The notes under the pieces were generated by a model. That model did no database searches. It worked only from the letters and a program-made list of their open reading frames with translations, and had not been told where the DNA came from. A stretch of 64,000 bases of DNA from Marinobacter sp. X15-166B (GTDB lineage Bacteria; Pseudomonadota; Gammaproteobacteria; Pseudomonadales; Oleiphilaceae): contig NZ_MEIY01000001.1 in NCBI RefSeq assembly GCF_001752365.1, forward strand, positions 827,012-891,011, given 5' to 3'. Below are positions 25,901 to 33,981 of this stretch, piece after piece. The first letter of the stretch is position 1. Every line of letters starts with the position of its first letter. A program made the translations under genes and the position numbers.

Positions 25901-26032
25901 ATAGGGACCCTGTTCACCCTGTTCGTGCTGCCCGCGTTCTACATTCTGCTGGCACGGCAACACCGCCCTGACTTGCACACGGGCACTGCCCCCGACGCAC
26001 ACGCCCATCCCGCCGCGCGCCCCGGCGTTTAA
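22943..26032 (+). CDS. RND multidrug efflux pump (HAE1 family)
   Basis: A 1029-residue proton-driven inner-membrane transporter with the usual two halves of six helices and two large periplasmic loops. The TM4 proton-relay Asp pair is in GLVVDDAIIMVENVHRHIE, and the family opening FIHRPVLATVVSLLILLLGA is intact. Hydrophobe/amphiphile efflux is expected; the drug range cannot be read. The start overlaps the adaptor stop (TGATG). No outer-membrane factor gene follows, so it probably uses a TolC encoded elsewhere. Confidence 0.95.
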   Translation: MRFTDIFIHRPVLATVVSLLILLLGARAAMDMEIRQYPLVESTTVTVTTAYPGASSELVKGFITTPIQQAIAEAKGIDYLISTSAQGMSTIQAKMELNYDANAALSEIQAKVASQRNVLPASARDPVITSTTGDSTALMYIAFYSADLQVPQITDYLTRVVQPKLQALAGVGKAALLGRKFALRVWLDPDRLAAVDMTAQEVVNVLLRNNYQAAVGNTEGRYTKISMTSDTDVGDPDQFKRLVVKEQNGALIRLQDIARVELGAESYDQLALYKGQPATYVAIELSPGANPLTVARLVKDELPDIERQLPQGLNVRLAYDASDFIDDSISEVIKTLLEALAIVLVVVFLTLGSLRAAIVPSVAVPLSLIGGAFFMLLMGFSLNLLTLLSMVLAIGLVVDDAIIMVENVHRHIEAGESRFEAAINGAREVAVPIIAMTTTLVAVYAPIGFMGGLVGALFTEFAFTLAGTVIISGIVALTLSPMLSAKVLKPHGNPGKFEGWVELTFTRLARGYQYLLSSTMQTISVVVFFATVVLLSIYFMVMMSQSELAPTEDQGILFYQGLGPQTATLDYLQEHGDEVQARMATVDGYHEDFMIIGITSPNAVFGGFKMAPWSEREITLFDVQPMLQRELSQVTGLQTAVFPPPALPASGGGLPFQFVITTGADYDQLDQVANDMIGRAMASGNFLFLQKSINFDRPVTRIRVDRDRVADLGLSMQDIGQTMASMLGGGYINWFSMEGRSYQVVPQVERDFRLTAAALDDYRIRTDTGALVPLSSVISFEHLVEPSQRTQFNQQNSVTLQGVVMPGVAAGDAMAYMERTAAEALPPGFSYDYTGASRQLASQGNVLLATFFLSLLVIYLVLAAQFESWRDPLIILVSVPMSVAGAMVFIVLGFATMNIYTQVGLITLIGVVSKNGILIVEFANQLQRTRGLSKRDAVIEASAIRLRPIVMTSLALIFAMVPLLIATGPGAESRFAIGLTITAGLGIGTLFTLFVLPAFYILLARQHRPDLHTGTAPDAHAHPAARPGV

Positions 26033-26113
26033 GTCGGGGCGCTCGGCGGGGCGGGGCTCGGTCCCGCTTCGCCCGGCGGGCTGGATGTTGGTGGCGGGCA
26101 GAATGGTGTAGGC

Positions 26114-26473
26114 TTGGGGTTCCAGCAGCAACCTTGGCGCTTTGTTACCGTGACTCTCGGCACCCTTTTCTGGCTCTTCGTTTCCGGCTTCGTGATCTGG
26201 TACTGGTGGCGGGCCAAAGCCATTCAGGACTTTGTCAGAACGGCCGCCAAAGCATACTGCAAGAAGATGGACGTCATGCTGCTGGACGATGCCGTGTACC
26301 TGCGGGGCATCTGGGTAAAACGCGACCCGCAGGGGCAATGGCGGGTGTGGCGGCGCTTTCTGTTCGATTTCACCTCCACCGGCGAGGAGCGCTACGTCGG
26401 CCAGGTCATCATGCTGGGGCAACGCATCGAGCACATGGAACTGCAACCCCACCGTTTCAGCGACCACCCGTAA
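26114..26473 (+). CDS. DUF3301 membrane-anchored protein
   Basis: A short protein (119 residues from the TTG used here) with one N-terminal transmembrane helix (FWLFVSGFVIWYWW) and a basic soluble part containing AKAYCKKMDVMLLDD, the signature of DUF3301, widespread and uncharacterised in Gammaproteobacteria. The start is uncertain: neither the TTG at 26114 nor the GTG at 26150 has a clear ribosome site, and the usual family length (about 105) favours the latter. Confidence 0.75.
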   Translation: MGFQQQPWRFVTVTLGTLFWLFVSGFVIWYWWRAKAIQDFVRTAAKAYCKKMDVMLLDDAVYLRGIWVKRDPQGQWRVWRRFLFDFTSTGEERYVGQVIMLGQRIEHMELQPHRFSDHP

Positions 26474-26496
26474 CTTATTACCCGGCTGCAACCTTA

Positions 26497-26516
26497 CTGT
26501 CATACAACTGTCGCAT
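26497..26516 (+). promoter_or_regulatory. Pho box (PhoB-binding site)
   Basis: CTGTCATACAACTGTCGCAT matches the PhoB consensus of two direct CTGTCA-type half sites spaced by eleven bases, differing at one core position (CTGTCG in the second repeat). It lies 40 bases before the start of the phosphate-binding-like gene and in the correct orientation, indicating induction by phosphate starvation. Confidence 0.85.
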
Positions 26517-26555
26517 GCTGGCGGCATGCTCCCAGACGACTCGTAAGGACACTCG

Positions 26556-27876
26556 ATGCTATCCGTATTCCGTCGCGCCAGCCGTTTCTGGCTCTTCAGT
26601 CTTGTGCTGCCCGGGCTTGCTGGCGCCCATGACCTGACCATTCATGGCTCCAACACCGTCGGTGCCACGCTGGACCCCCCGGCTGGTGAGCGCTTTTCTG
26701 CAACACCGGGGCGGCCAGCCGGTCACCAGCCGGCCGCGGACGCACCGCAACGAACATCACTTATCCACCCGCATCGACGGTCAGCCGGTCTCGGTGTTGG
26801 TGGCCGCCCGCGGCTCCAGCACCGGATTTCACGCCCTCGCTGCAGAGGACGCGGATGTCTGGGCGTCCTCCCGGCCGGTCAACGCCCGCGAAATTGCCGC
26901 ACTCGCCCACAGGGCAGACCTGTCCTCGCCGGTCAGCGAACACATACTCGCCATTGATGGCCTGGCCATTGTGGTGCACCCGTCCAATCCCGTAGCGCAG
27001 TTCAGCATGGACACCCTGGCGCGGATTTTTTCCGGGCAGATCAGCAACTGGGCCAGCCTGGGCGGACCGGACCGTGCCATCCGGCTGTACGCCCGGGACG
27101 AGCATTCCGGCACCTGGGACACCTTCCAAAGTCTGGTGCTGGGCGACCGCTACGCGCTGCATGAGCAGGCATTGCGATATTCAGCCAATGACCGGTTGTC
27201 CGACGACGTCAGCCGCGACCCTGCGGGCATTGGTTTTGTCGGACTGGCTTCGGTAGGCAACAGCAAACTGGCGGCAGTGTCTGACGGCATGGCTCCGGCG
27301 CTGATCCCCAACCAGCTCACCCTGGCCAGTGAAGACTACCCGCTGGCGCGGCGCCTGTATTTGTACACCTCCGGCCAGCACCCGGACAAACTGGTGACGG
27401 ACTTCATCGAGTTCAGCCAGAGTGATGCCGGCCAGCGGCTGGTGGCCCAGTCCGGCTTTATTGCGCAGACCCCGGTCGCGTTCCCTGCGACTCACGATGA
27501 CCGCGTGCCCCCGTCCTTTCAGTCACTGACCCGCAACTACCTGCGCCTGAGCGTGAACTTCCGCTTCGCCCGCGGCCGCACTCAACTCGACAACAAGGCA
27601 AAGCGCGATCTGCGGCGGGTGGTAAATTACCTTCAGCAACACAACAAGAGCAGCGCAGACCTGCTGCTGATTGGCTTTGCAGACCAGCAGAACGACGAGT
27701 TGCGGGCCCAGATGATCTCGGAACTCCGTGCCCTGTCGGTCAGCAAGGCGCTGCGTCAGGAGGGCGCCACCGCCGTGGCATACACCGGTTACGGCCACTA
27801 CCTGCCGGTTGGCAGTGCCGGCGGGGTTAACGGTGCCAGCCGCAACGGCCGGGTTGAAGTCTGGGTGAAACCCTGA
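26556..27876 (+). pseudogene. PstS-like phosphate-binding/OmpA fusion, apparent frameshift
   Basis: A signal peptide and first strand (MLSVFRRASRF...HDLTIHGSNTVGATL) are read in one frame and the rest in the +1 frame from about 26680. The switch falls in a run of six C (26675-26680); removing one C joins the frames as TLDPRLVSAF, and the 1321-base span is one base too long for a whole reading frame. The joined protein would be about 439 residues: a periplasmic PstS/PBP-like domain (GSNTVG, ARGSSTGF, ARDEHSGTW) followed by an OmpA C-terminal peptidoglycan-binding domain. A Pho box lies upstream. It may be a sequencing error rather than a dead gene. Confidence 0.8.
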
Positions 27877-27901
27877 GCCTCGCCCCTCGGCAAATGCCTA
27901 C

Positions 27902-27918
27902 CCCGCGGCCACCGCGGG
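27902..27918 (+). terminator. Short terminator after the PstS-OmpA gene
   Basis: CCCGCGG and CCGCGGG pair around CCA and are followed by TTT. It sits 25 bases past the stop. The U-run is short, so efficiency may be moderate. Confidence 0.55.
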
Positions 27919-27955
27919 TTTCCTATACTCGGGGGACACTGACCACTAGCTGCAG

Positions 27956-29260
27956 ATGGACCCCATGAATATTCCCCACGATCACCACGTTGCAATCAAC
28001 CTGAACGTTCGCGGCATCCAGCCTTCCGCCACCCTGCGCATCAACGAGCTCAGCAACCAGCTGCGCCGGGAAGGCCGGGACATCATCAAACTGGGTCTGG
28101 GGCAATCGCCGTTTCCAGTCCCGGAGAGCATAGTGGCCGCCATGCGGGAACACGCCCATGAGAAAGACTATCTGCCGGTCAAAGGGCTGCGCGCCCTGCG
28201 CGAATCCATCGCTGGCTACATCAATCGCAGCGAGCGCATGCGCTGCACCTGGGAAGACGTACTGATTGGCCCGGGGTCCAAAGAACTGTTGTTTATTCTG
28301 CAGCTGGCCTATTACGGGGACCTGCTGATTCCGCGTCCCAGCTGGGTGTCCTACGCCCCACAGGCGCGCATCATCGGCCGCTCCGTCCACTGGCTGCCAA
28401 CCCACGCCAGAAACAACTGGCAGCTCACGGCGGAAGAACTGGACATCGTCTGTCGTGACGACGCCACCCGGCCGCGCATCCTGATTCTGAACTACCCGTC
28501 CAACCCAACCGGCTGCACCTACACCGACGAACAGCTGCTGGCCATCGCCAATGTGGCCCGCAAGTACAAACTGATCTTGTTGTCGGATGAAATATACGGC
28601 GAAATGCACTTCAAGGGGCAGCACAAATCGATTGCCCGCTATTACCCCGAAGGCACCATCATCAGCACCGGCCTGAGCAAGTGGGCCGGGGCCGGCGGCT
28701 GGCGGCTGGGTACCTTTATTTTCCCGTCGGAATTGCGCCCCTTGCAGGATGCCATGGCCATCATCGCCAGCGAGACCTACACCTCCACCAGTGCCCCGAC
28801 GCAATATGCCGCCATTACCGCGTTTGATGGCGGAGCGGAGATCGATGCCTATTTAACCCATTCCCGCCGGATCCTGCAGGCCATTGGCGACTACCTGCAC
28901 CTGCGTCTGACCTTTGCCGGGGCCACGGCCCAACAGCCCGAAGGTGCGTTCTATCTGTTTCCGGAGTTCTCCAAATTCCGCGACGCCCTGGCCAAACACG
29001 ACATCAAAACCAGCGCCGCCCTGTGCACCGCGTTGCTGGAAGACACCGGCATTGCGGTGCTGCCCGCCAGTGATTTCGGCTTTATGCCCGATCATCTGGC
29101 GGCCCGACTGGCGTTCGTGGACTTTGATGGCGCGGGCGCTCTGGAGCTGGCTGCCAACGACTACGCCGACCAGCAACTGGATGAAGCGTTCGTCAAGCAA
29201 GCCTGCCCGCGCCTGGTGCTGGCCATGGACAAGCTGGAAACCTGGTTGGGCAACCTCTGA
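27956..29260 (+). CDS. Class I/II PLP-dependent aminotransferase
   Basis: A 434-residue fold-type I aminotransferase. The PLP-binding lysine is in STGLSKWAGAGG, with NYPSNPTG (Asn contact), LSDEIYGEM (Asp for the pyridine nitrogen) and the carboxylate-binding Arg in the C-terminal part. It most resembles aspartate-type aminotransferases, but exact amino-donor specificity is not decided. The ATG at 27956 or the one at 27965 could be used; TATACT upstream could be a -10 box. Confidence 0.85.
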   Translation: MDPMNIPHDHHVAINLNVRGIQPSATLRINELSNQLRREGRDIIKLGLGQSPFPVPESIVAAMREHAHEKDYLPVKGLRALRESIAGYINRSERMRCTWEDVLIGPGSKELLFILQLAYYGDLLIPRPSWVSYAPQARIIGRSVHWLPTHARNNWQLTAEELDIVCRDDATRPRILILNYPSNPTGCTYTDEQLLAIANVARKYKLILLSDEIYGEMHFKGQHKSIARYYPEGTIISTGLSKWAGAGGWRLGTFIFPSELRPLQDAMAIIASETYTSTSAPTQYAAITAFDGGAEIDAYLTHSRRILQAIGDYLHLRLTFAGATAQQPEGAFYLFPEFSKFRDALAKHDIKTSAALCTALLEDTGIAVLPASDFGFMPDHLAARLAFVDFDGAGALELAANDYADQQLDEAFVKQACPRLVLAMDKLETWLGNL

Positions 29261-29384
29261 GCCGCAGCCCGGTGGCCCGCCTGGACAGCGCCACACTTGC
29301 AGAGCCGTTGGCGGGGTGGTTCCATAAGTGCTCCAGACCGCGCCTTTGTCAGAGCCGGTAACCGTACTTACAGGGAGAAGCACC

Positions 29385-30194
29385 TTGTCGATCTCAGACC
29401 TTGCCCGCTTTACCGAACAACTGGCCCGCGACGCCGGGGAGCTCATCCAGCGGGAGCGGGACAACAACACCCTGCGGACCGATTACAAACACCAGACCGA
29501 GCTGGTCACCCACGCCGACCTGATGGCCGATGAATTCATCACCAACGCCATACGAGCGCGGTACCCGCAGCATCGTATTTTATCAGAGGAGTCGATGCCG
29601 GATCTGACCCAGGCGGAAGAACTGGACACTCCACTGTGGGTGGTGGACCCCATTGACGGCACGGTGAACTACGCCTACGGCCACCCCCAGGTCGCGGTCT
29701 CCATTGCGTACGCGGAAAAGGGCCAGGTGCAGGCGGGCGTGGTGCATGCGCCCTTTGCCGGGGAGACCTTCCAGGCGGTGCGCGGCCAGGGTGCCACGCT
29801 CAACGGCACCCCCATCAGCCACAGCGGTGCCAGCGTGCCCCGGGAAGCGCTGTTCGCCACCGGCTTCCCCTACACCAAGGACCAACTGGAGCCGCTGGTG
29901 AATCGGCTAAACGCCATGATCCACCAGTGCCGCGACCTGCGCCGTATTGGCTCAGCGGCCCTGGATATCTGCTGGGTGGCCTGCGGCCGGCTGGACATCT
30001 ACTATGAAACCGTCAGCCCCTGGGACTTCGCCGCCGCCCGGCTGATTGCCACCGAAGCGGGGGCTGAGGCGGGACATTTCAGCGAGCCCCCCGCCGGCTA
30101 TCCGGTTGACCTCTGGGGGCAGGACATTCTGGTGACCACACCGCAGCTATTCTCTGCCATCCAGCAGATCCTGCGGCAGGCCAGCACCGGCTGA
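29385..30194 (+). CDS. Inositol monophosphatase family protein (SuhB-like)
   Basis: A 269-residue metal-dependent phosphatase. The three metal-site motifs are present: Glu pair in LSEES, DPIDGTVNY and SPWDFAAA. Substrates in this family include inositol phosphate and 3'-phosphoadenosine phosphate, so the exact one is open. The TTG at 29385 is chosen because AGGGAGAAG lies at the right distance; a GTG at 29328 lacks a ribosome site. In Pseudomonas and E. coli, SuhB-type proteins also act as transcription antitermination partners, not testable here. Confidence 0.88.
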   Translation: MSISDLARFTEQLARDAGELIQRERDNNTLRTDYKHQTELVTHADLMADEFITNAIRARYPQHRILSEESMPDLTQAEELDTPLWVVDPIDGTVNYAYGHPQVAVSIAYAEKGQVQAGVVHAPFAGETFQAVRGQGATLNGTPISHSGASVPREALFATGFPYTKDQLEPLVNRLNAMIHQCRDLRRIGSAALDICWVACGRLDIYYETVSPWDFAAARLIATEAGAEAGHFSEPPAGYPVDLWGQDILVTTPQLFSAIQQILRQASTG

Positions 30195-30803
30195 TCAGCC
30201 GGGCTGGTCAGACCACAGGGTGGCCGTCAGCAACGCCCAGCTTTCATCAAAATCCTGCGCCGGCCGATGCTTGAACGTGGAGCGTACAAACCGCTGAATG
30301 CGCCCTTCCACAAACACCATCAGCCAGGCCGCAGCACGGGTCGAACTCGTCCCGACCCGCAACCCCTGACGGATTTCGCCCTCCTTGATGACCTGACGCA
30401 GCTGGGTTTCCAGACGTTCGAAAAACTGCGAGGCGCGCCGGCGCAGCACATCATCTTCGCCGGTTAGCGCCTCGCCGGTCAGCACCCGACACAGCCCGGG
30501 GTTACGGTCCGCGAACACCAGCATCAGCGAGGTCAGTTGGGACAGCCGCACCCGTGCATCCCCCTGTTCGTTCAGTATTTGCTGGCACCGGCTGAAGACC
30601 GCCTCTTCGGCGAAGTCGATCAAGCCTTCGAACATTTTGCGTTTGCTGGGAAAATGGCGGTACAACGCGGCCTCGGTCACACCGACGGCGCGCGCCAGAT
30701 TGGCCGTGGTGATTTTGCTGCCGGGGTCCGTTTCCAGCAAGCCCGCCAGCGCCAGCAGGATAGCCTCCTGCCGACTGGGAACCTGAGTATTGTTTGTGCT
30801 CAT
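30195..30803 (-). CDS. slmA: Nucleoid occlusion factor SlmA
   Basis: A 202-residue TetR-family protein whose helix-turn-helix (ITTANLARAVGVTEAALYRHF) and C-terminal motifs (GRIQRFVRSTFKHRP) match SlmA. It binds DNA sites away from the terminus and blocks FtsZ polymerisation over the nucleoid. It is the last gene of the lptD-slmA minus-strand unit, starting 7 bases after thiG. Confidence 0.9.
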   Translation of the reverse strand: MSTNNTQVPSRQEAILLALAGLLETDPGSKITTANLARAVGVTEAALYRHFPSKRKMFEGLIDFAEEAVFSRCQQILNEQGDARVRLSQLTSLMLVFADRNPGLCRVLTGEALTGEDDVLRRRASQFFERLETQLRQVIKEGEIRQGLRVGTSSTRAAAWLMVFVEGRIQRFVRSTFKHRPAQDFDESWALLTATLWSDQPG

Positions 30804-30810
30804 AGCAGGG

Positions 30811-31620
30811 TCAGAAAATCAATCCATCCAGAGGTGAAGACGCATTGGCGTACATGCGCTTGGGCATGCGGCCTGCCAGGTAGGCATCACGGCCGGCCTG
30901 CACCGACAGGCGCATGGCGCGCGCCATGCGCAACGGGTCGCCGGCCTGGGCAATGGCGGTGTTCATCAGTACCCCGTCACATCCCAGCTCCATGGCGATC
31001 GCCGCATCCGAGGCGGTACCGACGCCGGCATCCACCAGGATAGGAACCTTGGCATTTTCAACGATCAGACGGATGTTGTAACGGTTCTGGATCCCCAGAC
31101 CGGAGCCAATGGGGGCCCCCAACGGCATCACCGCCACACAACCCATTTCTTCCAGGCGCATGGCCAGCAACGGATCATCGGAGCAATACACCATGACGTC
31201 AAAACCGTCGTTGATCAGCGCCTCGGCGGCGATCATGGTTTCCGGCATATTGGGGTACAGGGTCTTGTGATCGCTCAGCACTTCCAGCTTCACCAGATTA
31301 CGACCGTCCAGCAGCTCGCGGGCCAGCCGGCAGGTGCGCACCGAGTCTTTGGCGGTGTAACAGCCGGCGGTATTGGGCAGTATGGTGTAGCGTTCCGGCG
31401 ATATGACGTCCAGCAGATTGGGCTCGTCGGGGTTTTGCCCGAGATTGGTGCGCCGCACGGCCACGGTGACAATTTCGGCCCCACTGGCTTCAATCGCTTC
31501 GGCCGTCTGTTGCAGGTCACGGTACTGTCCGGTGCCCACCAGCAACCGTGAGTTAAATGTACGGCCCGCAAATTCCAGGGGCGTGTCTGCAGTAATCCGG
31601 GGTGTGCCTTGCTCGGTCAT
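30811..31620 (-). CDS. thiG: Thiazole synthase
   Basis: Forms the thiazole ring of thiamine from 1-deoxy-D-xylulose 5-phosphate, dehydroglycine and ThiS thiocarboxylate. The TIM-barrel sequence has the Schiff-base lysine in LVKLEVLSD, a phosphate-binding ILVDAGVGT segment and the C-terminal ending LDGLIF. The 269-residue length is normal. It follows thiS. No TPP riboswitch is visible upstream. Confidence 0.96.
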   Translation of the reverse strand: MTEQGTPRITADTPLEFAGRTFNSRLLVGTGQYRDLQQTAEAIEASGAEIVTVAVRRTNLGQNPDEPNLLDVISPERYTILPNTAGCYTAKDSVRTCRLARELLDGRNLVKLEVLSDHKTLYPNMPETMIAAEALINDGFDVMVYCSDDPLLAMRLEEMGCVAVMPLGAPIGSGLGIQNRYNIRLIVENAKVPILVDAGVGTASDAAIAMELGCDGVLMNTAIAQAGDPLRMARAMRLSVQAGRDAYLAGRMPKRMYANASSPLDGLIF

Positions 31621-31692
31621 TGGGTACCTGAATGTAAATGTGTAAATGGATGGGTGTCGTAAACCTGCGGATGCACAGGTTCGCTGGCGAAC

Positions 31693-31893
31693 TTAACCAC
31701 CACCAATGGCATGAACCACTTCGATGCGGTCGCCGGCCTCGAGCCGGGTCTCCCCATGCCGGCTGCGGGGAATAATATCCTCATTGATTTCCACGGCCAG
31801 GCGTTGGCCCGCGAGCTGCAGTGAGGCCAGCAACTCGGTCAGACGGGTGTGACGCGCAAGCGTCATGGTCTCTCCGTTAACAACAACCTGCAT
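31693..31893 (-). CDS. thiS: Sulfur carrier protein ThiS
   Basis: A 66-residue ubiquitin-like carrier ending in the required Gly-Gly (AIGGG, with one extra Gly), whose carboxylate is thiolated to donate sulfur to ThiG. MQVVVNGETM at 31893 is chosen as start because it gives the usual family length; an in-frame start at 31935 would add 14 residues. Confidence 0.9.
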   Translation of the reverse strand: MQVVVNGETMTLARHTRLTELLASLQLAGQRLAVEINEDIIPRSRHGETRLEAGDRIEVVHAIGGG

Positions 31894-31941
31894 GGTTTCT
31901 TCGATTGCATCTGTGTGTGACACAATGACCTCCAATCCACT

Positions 31942-32352
31942 TTATTGACTGTTTACGGGCCCTTTGTACAGCCCGGCGGCGATCAGCAACCCCCACCCCA
32001 GCATCAGACAGAGTCCTCCCAGCGGCGTGACCGGGGCCAACACCAAGAGTTTGGCAAGCACCAGCAGATACAGGCTGCCGCTGAACAACAGGATCCCGAG
32101 GACGAAACACCCCGCTGCCAGGGACAGCAGGCGCCGTGAGCACCCCAGACCGGCCAGCACCGCCACCAATATCAATGCCAGGGCGTGGTACATCTGATAA
32201 GTGACCGCCGTCTGGAACACCTCCAGCCCGCGGGGATCAAGCACGCCCCTGAGCCGGTGCGCGCCAAACGCGCCCGCCATCACCGCCAACAGGGCCGCCG
32301 TGGCCCCCAGCGCCAGAGGCAGGCGCAGGACAGGCGACGGGTTAACAGTCAC
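31942..32352 (-). CDS. DUF423 membrane protein
   Basis: A 136-residue four-helix inner-membrane protein with the DUF423 signature GAFGAHRL and YQMYHALALI. E. coli YgdD is a member; function unknown. The GTG at 32352 is preferred because GGTGAGAGA lies eight bases upstream; a GTG at 32367 is also possible. Either overlaps the apaH end. Confidence 0.85.
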   Translation of the reverse strand: MTVNPSPVLRLPLALGATAALLAVMAGAFGAHRLRGVLDPRGLEVFQTAVTYQMYHALALILVAVLAGLGCSRRLLSLAAGCFVLGILLFSGSLYLLVLAKLLVLAPVTPLGGLCLMLGWGLLIAAGLYKGPVNSQ

Positions 32353-33142
32353 AATGAATTCTCTCACCGGTATCCAGATTCATCATCGTCAGGGCCCCGC
32401 CCCAGACACAGCCTGTGTCCAGCCCGATAAAGCGCTCGCTGCCGGTACTCCCCTCCAGCGCCGCCCAGTGTCCGAATATCACCTGCACGTCGTCTCCGCG
32501 GGGGAAACAGAACCAGGGGGCAAATCCTTCCGGGGCGTCGCTGGCCGACGCTTTCGCGGTTAACTCCAATTCCCCGTCCCGGGCAATAAAGCGCATACGG
32601 GTGAAGTAGTTAGTAATCGCACGCCACCGCATCATACCCTGTAACCCGTCGTGCCAACAGGCCGGTTCATTACCGTACATGCCGGCAAAGTACTCCGCGG
32701 CGTCGGGGCCGCGTATGACCGCTTCCAGCTCCCGGCTGAGTTCCCGGGCACGGGCAACACTCCAGATGTGGGGCAGCCCGGCGTGGGCCATGAAGACATT
32801 GCGCCGGGCGTCGTACACGCTGATGTTCTGGTGTTGCAGCCAGGCAATCAAGTGGGCGCAATCCGGGGCCTCAAGGATATCGCTCAAGGTATCCTTCTTC
32901 TTCACCCGATGACCACCCAGCGCTACCGCCAGCAGATGCAGATCGTGGTTGCCCAGCACCGTGGTGACCGAGCCCTGCAGACTGGCAAGATAGCGCAGGG
33001 TCGCCAGCGACGCCGGACCGCGGTTGATCAGATCGCCCGCCACCCACAGGGAGTCCCGGGACGGTGAAAACCCCGCTTGCGCCAATACCGCCTGCAATCG
33101 GTCAAAACAGCCCTGTATGTCCCCTATGGCGTAATCAGCCAT
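32342..33142 (-). CDS. apaH: Diadenosine tetraphosphatase (symmetrical)
   Basis: A 266-residue metallophosphatase hydrolysing Ap4A to two ADP and also removing Np4 caps from RNA. The metal-binding motifs GDIQGC, GDLINRGP and GNHDLH are clear. It lies two bases downstream of ksgA; in E. coli and Pseudomonas an apaG gene usually sits between them and it is absent here. Confidence 0.95.
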   Translation of the reverse strand: MADYAIGDIQGCFDRLQAVLAQAGFSPSRDSLWVAGDLINRGPASLATLRYLASLQGSVTTVLGNHDLHLLAVALGGHRVKKKDTLSDILEAPDCAHLIAWLQHQNISVYDARRNVFMAHAGLPHIWSVARARELSRELEAVIRGPDAAEYFAGMYGNEPACWHDGLQGMMRWRAITNYFTRMRFIARDGELELTAKASASDAPEGFAPWFCFPRGDDVQVIFGHWAALEGSTGSERFIGLDTGCVWGGALTMMNLDTGERIHCDC

Positions 33143-33144
33143 AA

Positions 33145-33981
33145 TCAGCCCTCACCACCCGCCACCGGAACGCCGGACCCCGCCGCACCCTCCGCGACCA
33201 GATGGTCGGCTATCGCCACATATTGGGCCAGGGTCAGTTTTTCCGGACGCAAATTGTCGTCGATGCCCAGATGTTGCAGCTGGGCCACGGACACCAGCCC
33301 GCCCAGTGCCTTACGCAAGGTCTTGCGGCGGGCATTGAACGCGGTGCGCACCACCGTTTGCAGGGTTATCAGGTCCTTCGCCGGGTGTGGCAACACCTTG
33401 TGGGGCAGCAGGCGGACGATGGCCGAATCCACTTTCGGCGCCGGCCGGAAGGCCCCGGGCCCGACTTCAAACAACGGCTGCACCTTGCAGAAATACTGGG
33501 TCATGATGCCCAGCCGGCCGTAGTGGTTATCACCACTGACGGCCGCCAGCCGTTGCACCACTTCTTTTTGCAGCATGAAGTGCATGTCCTGCACCACCCC
33601 CGCCTGACTCAGCAGGTGGAAAATCAGTGGTGTGGAGATGTTATAGGGCAGATTACCGACGATCCGCAACGGCCGCCCGTCGGTCACCAGTTGACGGAAA
33701 TCGAACTGGAGGGCGTCGGCCTCATGGATGGTAAGACCGGGGTAGTTGAAAAACTTGGTGCGCAGTACCGGGATCAGGTCGCGGTCGAGTTCCACGACAC
33801 TCAGATTCGGTGTGGCCGCCAACAATTCTTCTGTTAACGCTCCCAGGCCGGGGCCAATTTCCACCATGGCGTCATCGGGTTGCGGGTTGATCGAGCGGAC
33901 AATACGCTCGATGACCCCGGGGTCGTGCAAAAAATTCTGGCCAAAACGTTTGCGGGCCTGATGTCCGGGTTTACGGCTCAT
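33145..33981 (-). CDS. rsmA: 16S rRNA dimethyladenosine transferase
   Basis: Dimethylates two adjacent adenosines in the 3' helix of 16S rRNA during ribosome assembly. The 278-residue protein has [11 protein letters not shown] at the N-terminus, the SAM motif [11 protein letters not shown] and the catalytic NLPYNIS. Its ATG overlaps the pdxA stop by four bases. Confidence 0.96.
   Translation of the reverse strand: MSRKPGHQARKRFGQNFLHDPGVIERIVRSINPQPDDAMVEIGPGLGALTEELLAATPNLSVVELDRDLIPVLRTKFFNYPGLTIHEADALQFDFRQLVTDGRPLRIVGNLPYNISTPLIFHLLSQAGVVQDMHFMLQKEVVQRLAAVSGDNHYGRLGIMTQYFCKVQPLFEVGPGAFRPAPKVDSAIVRLLPHKVLPHPAKDLITLQTVVRTAFNARRKTLRKALGGLVSVAQLQHLGIDDNLRPEKLTLAQYVAIADHLVAEGAAGSGVPVAGGEG

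Noticed and set aside
23798..26641. 947-codon minus-strand frame opposite the RND pump gene
   Set aside because: Long open frame caused by high GC and codon bias of the pump gene; rich in His/Gly/Gln without domain features.
26675..26680. Programmed frameshift or transcriptional slippage at C6 (and at A6/T6 in pdxA)
   Set aside because: Slippage normally needs longer A/T runs and no stimulatory structure or slippery heptamer is evident; a base-calling error or mutation is simpler.
31621..31940. TPP riboswitch before thiS/thiG
   Set aside because: The conserved CTGAGA and thi-box sequences are not present upstream of either gene.
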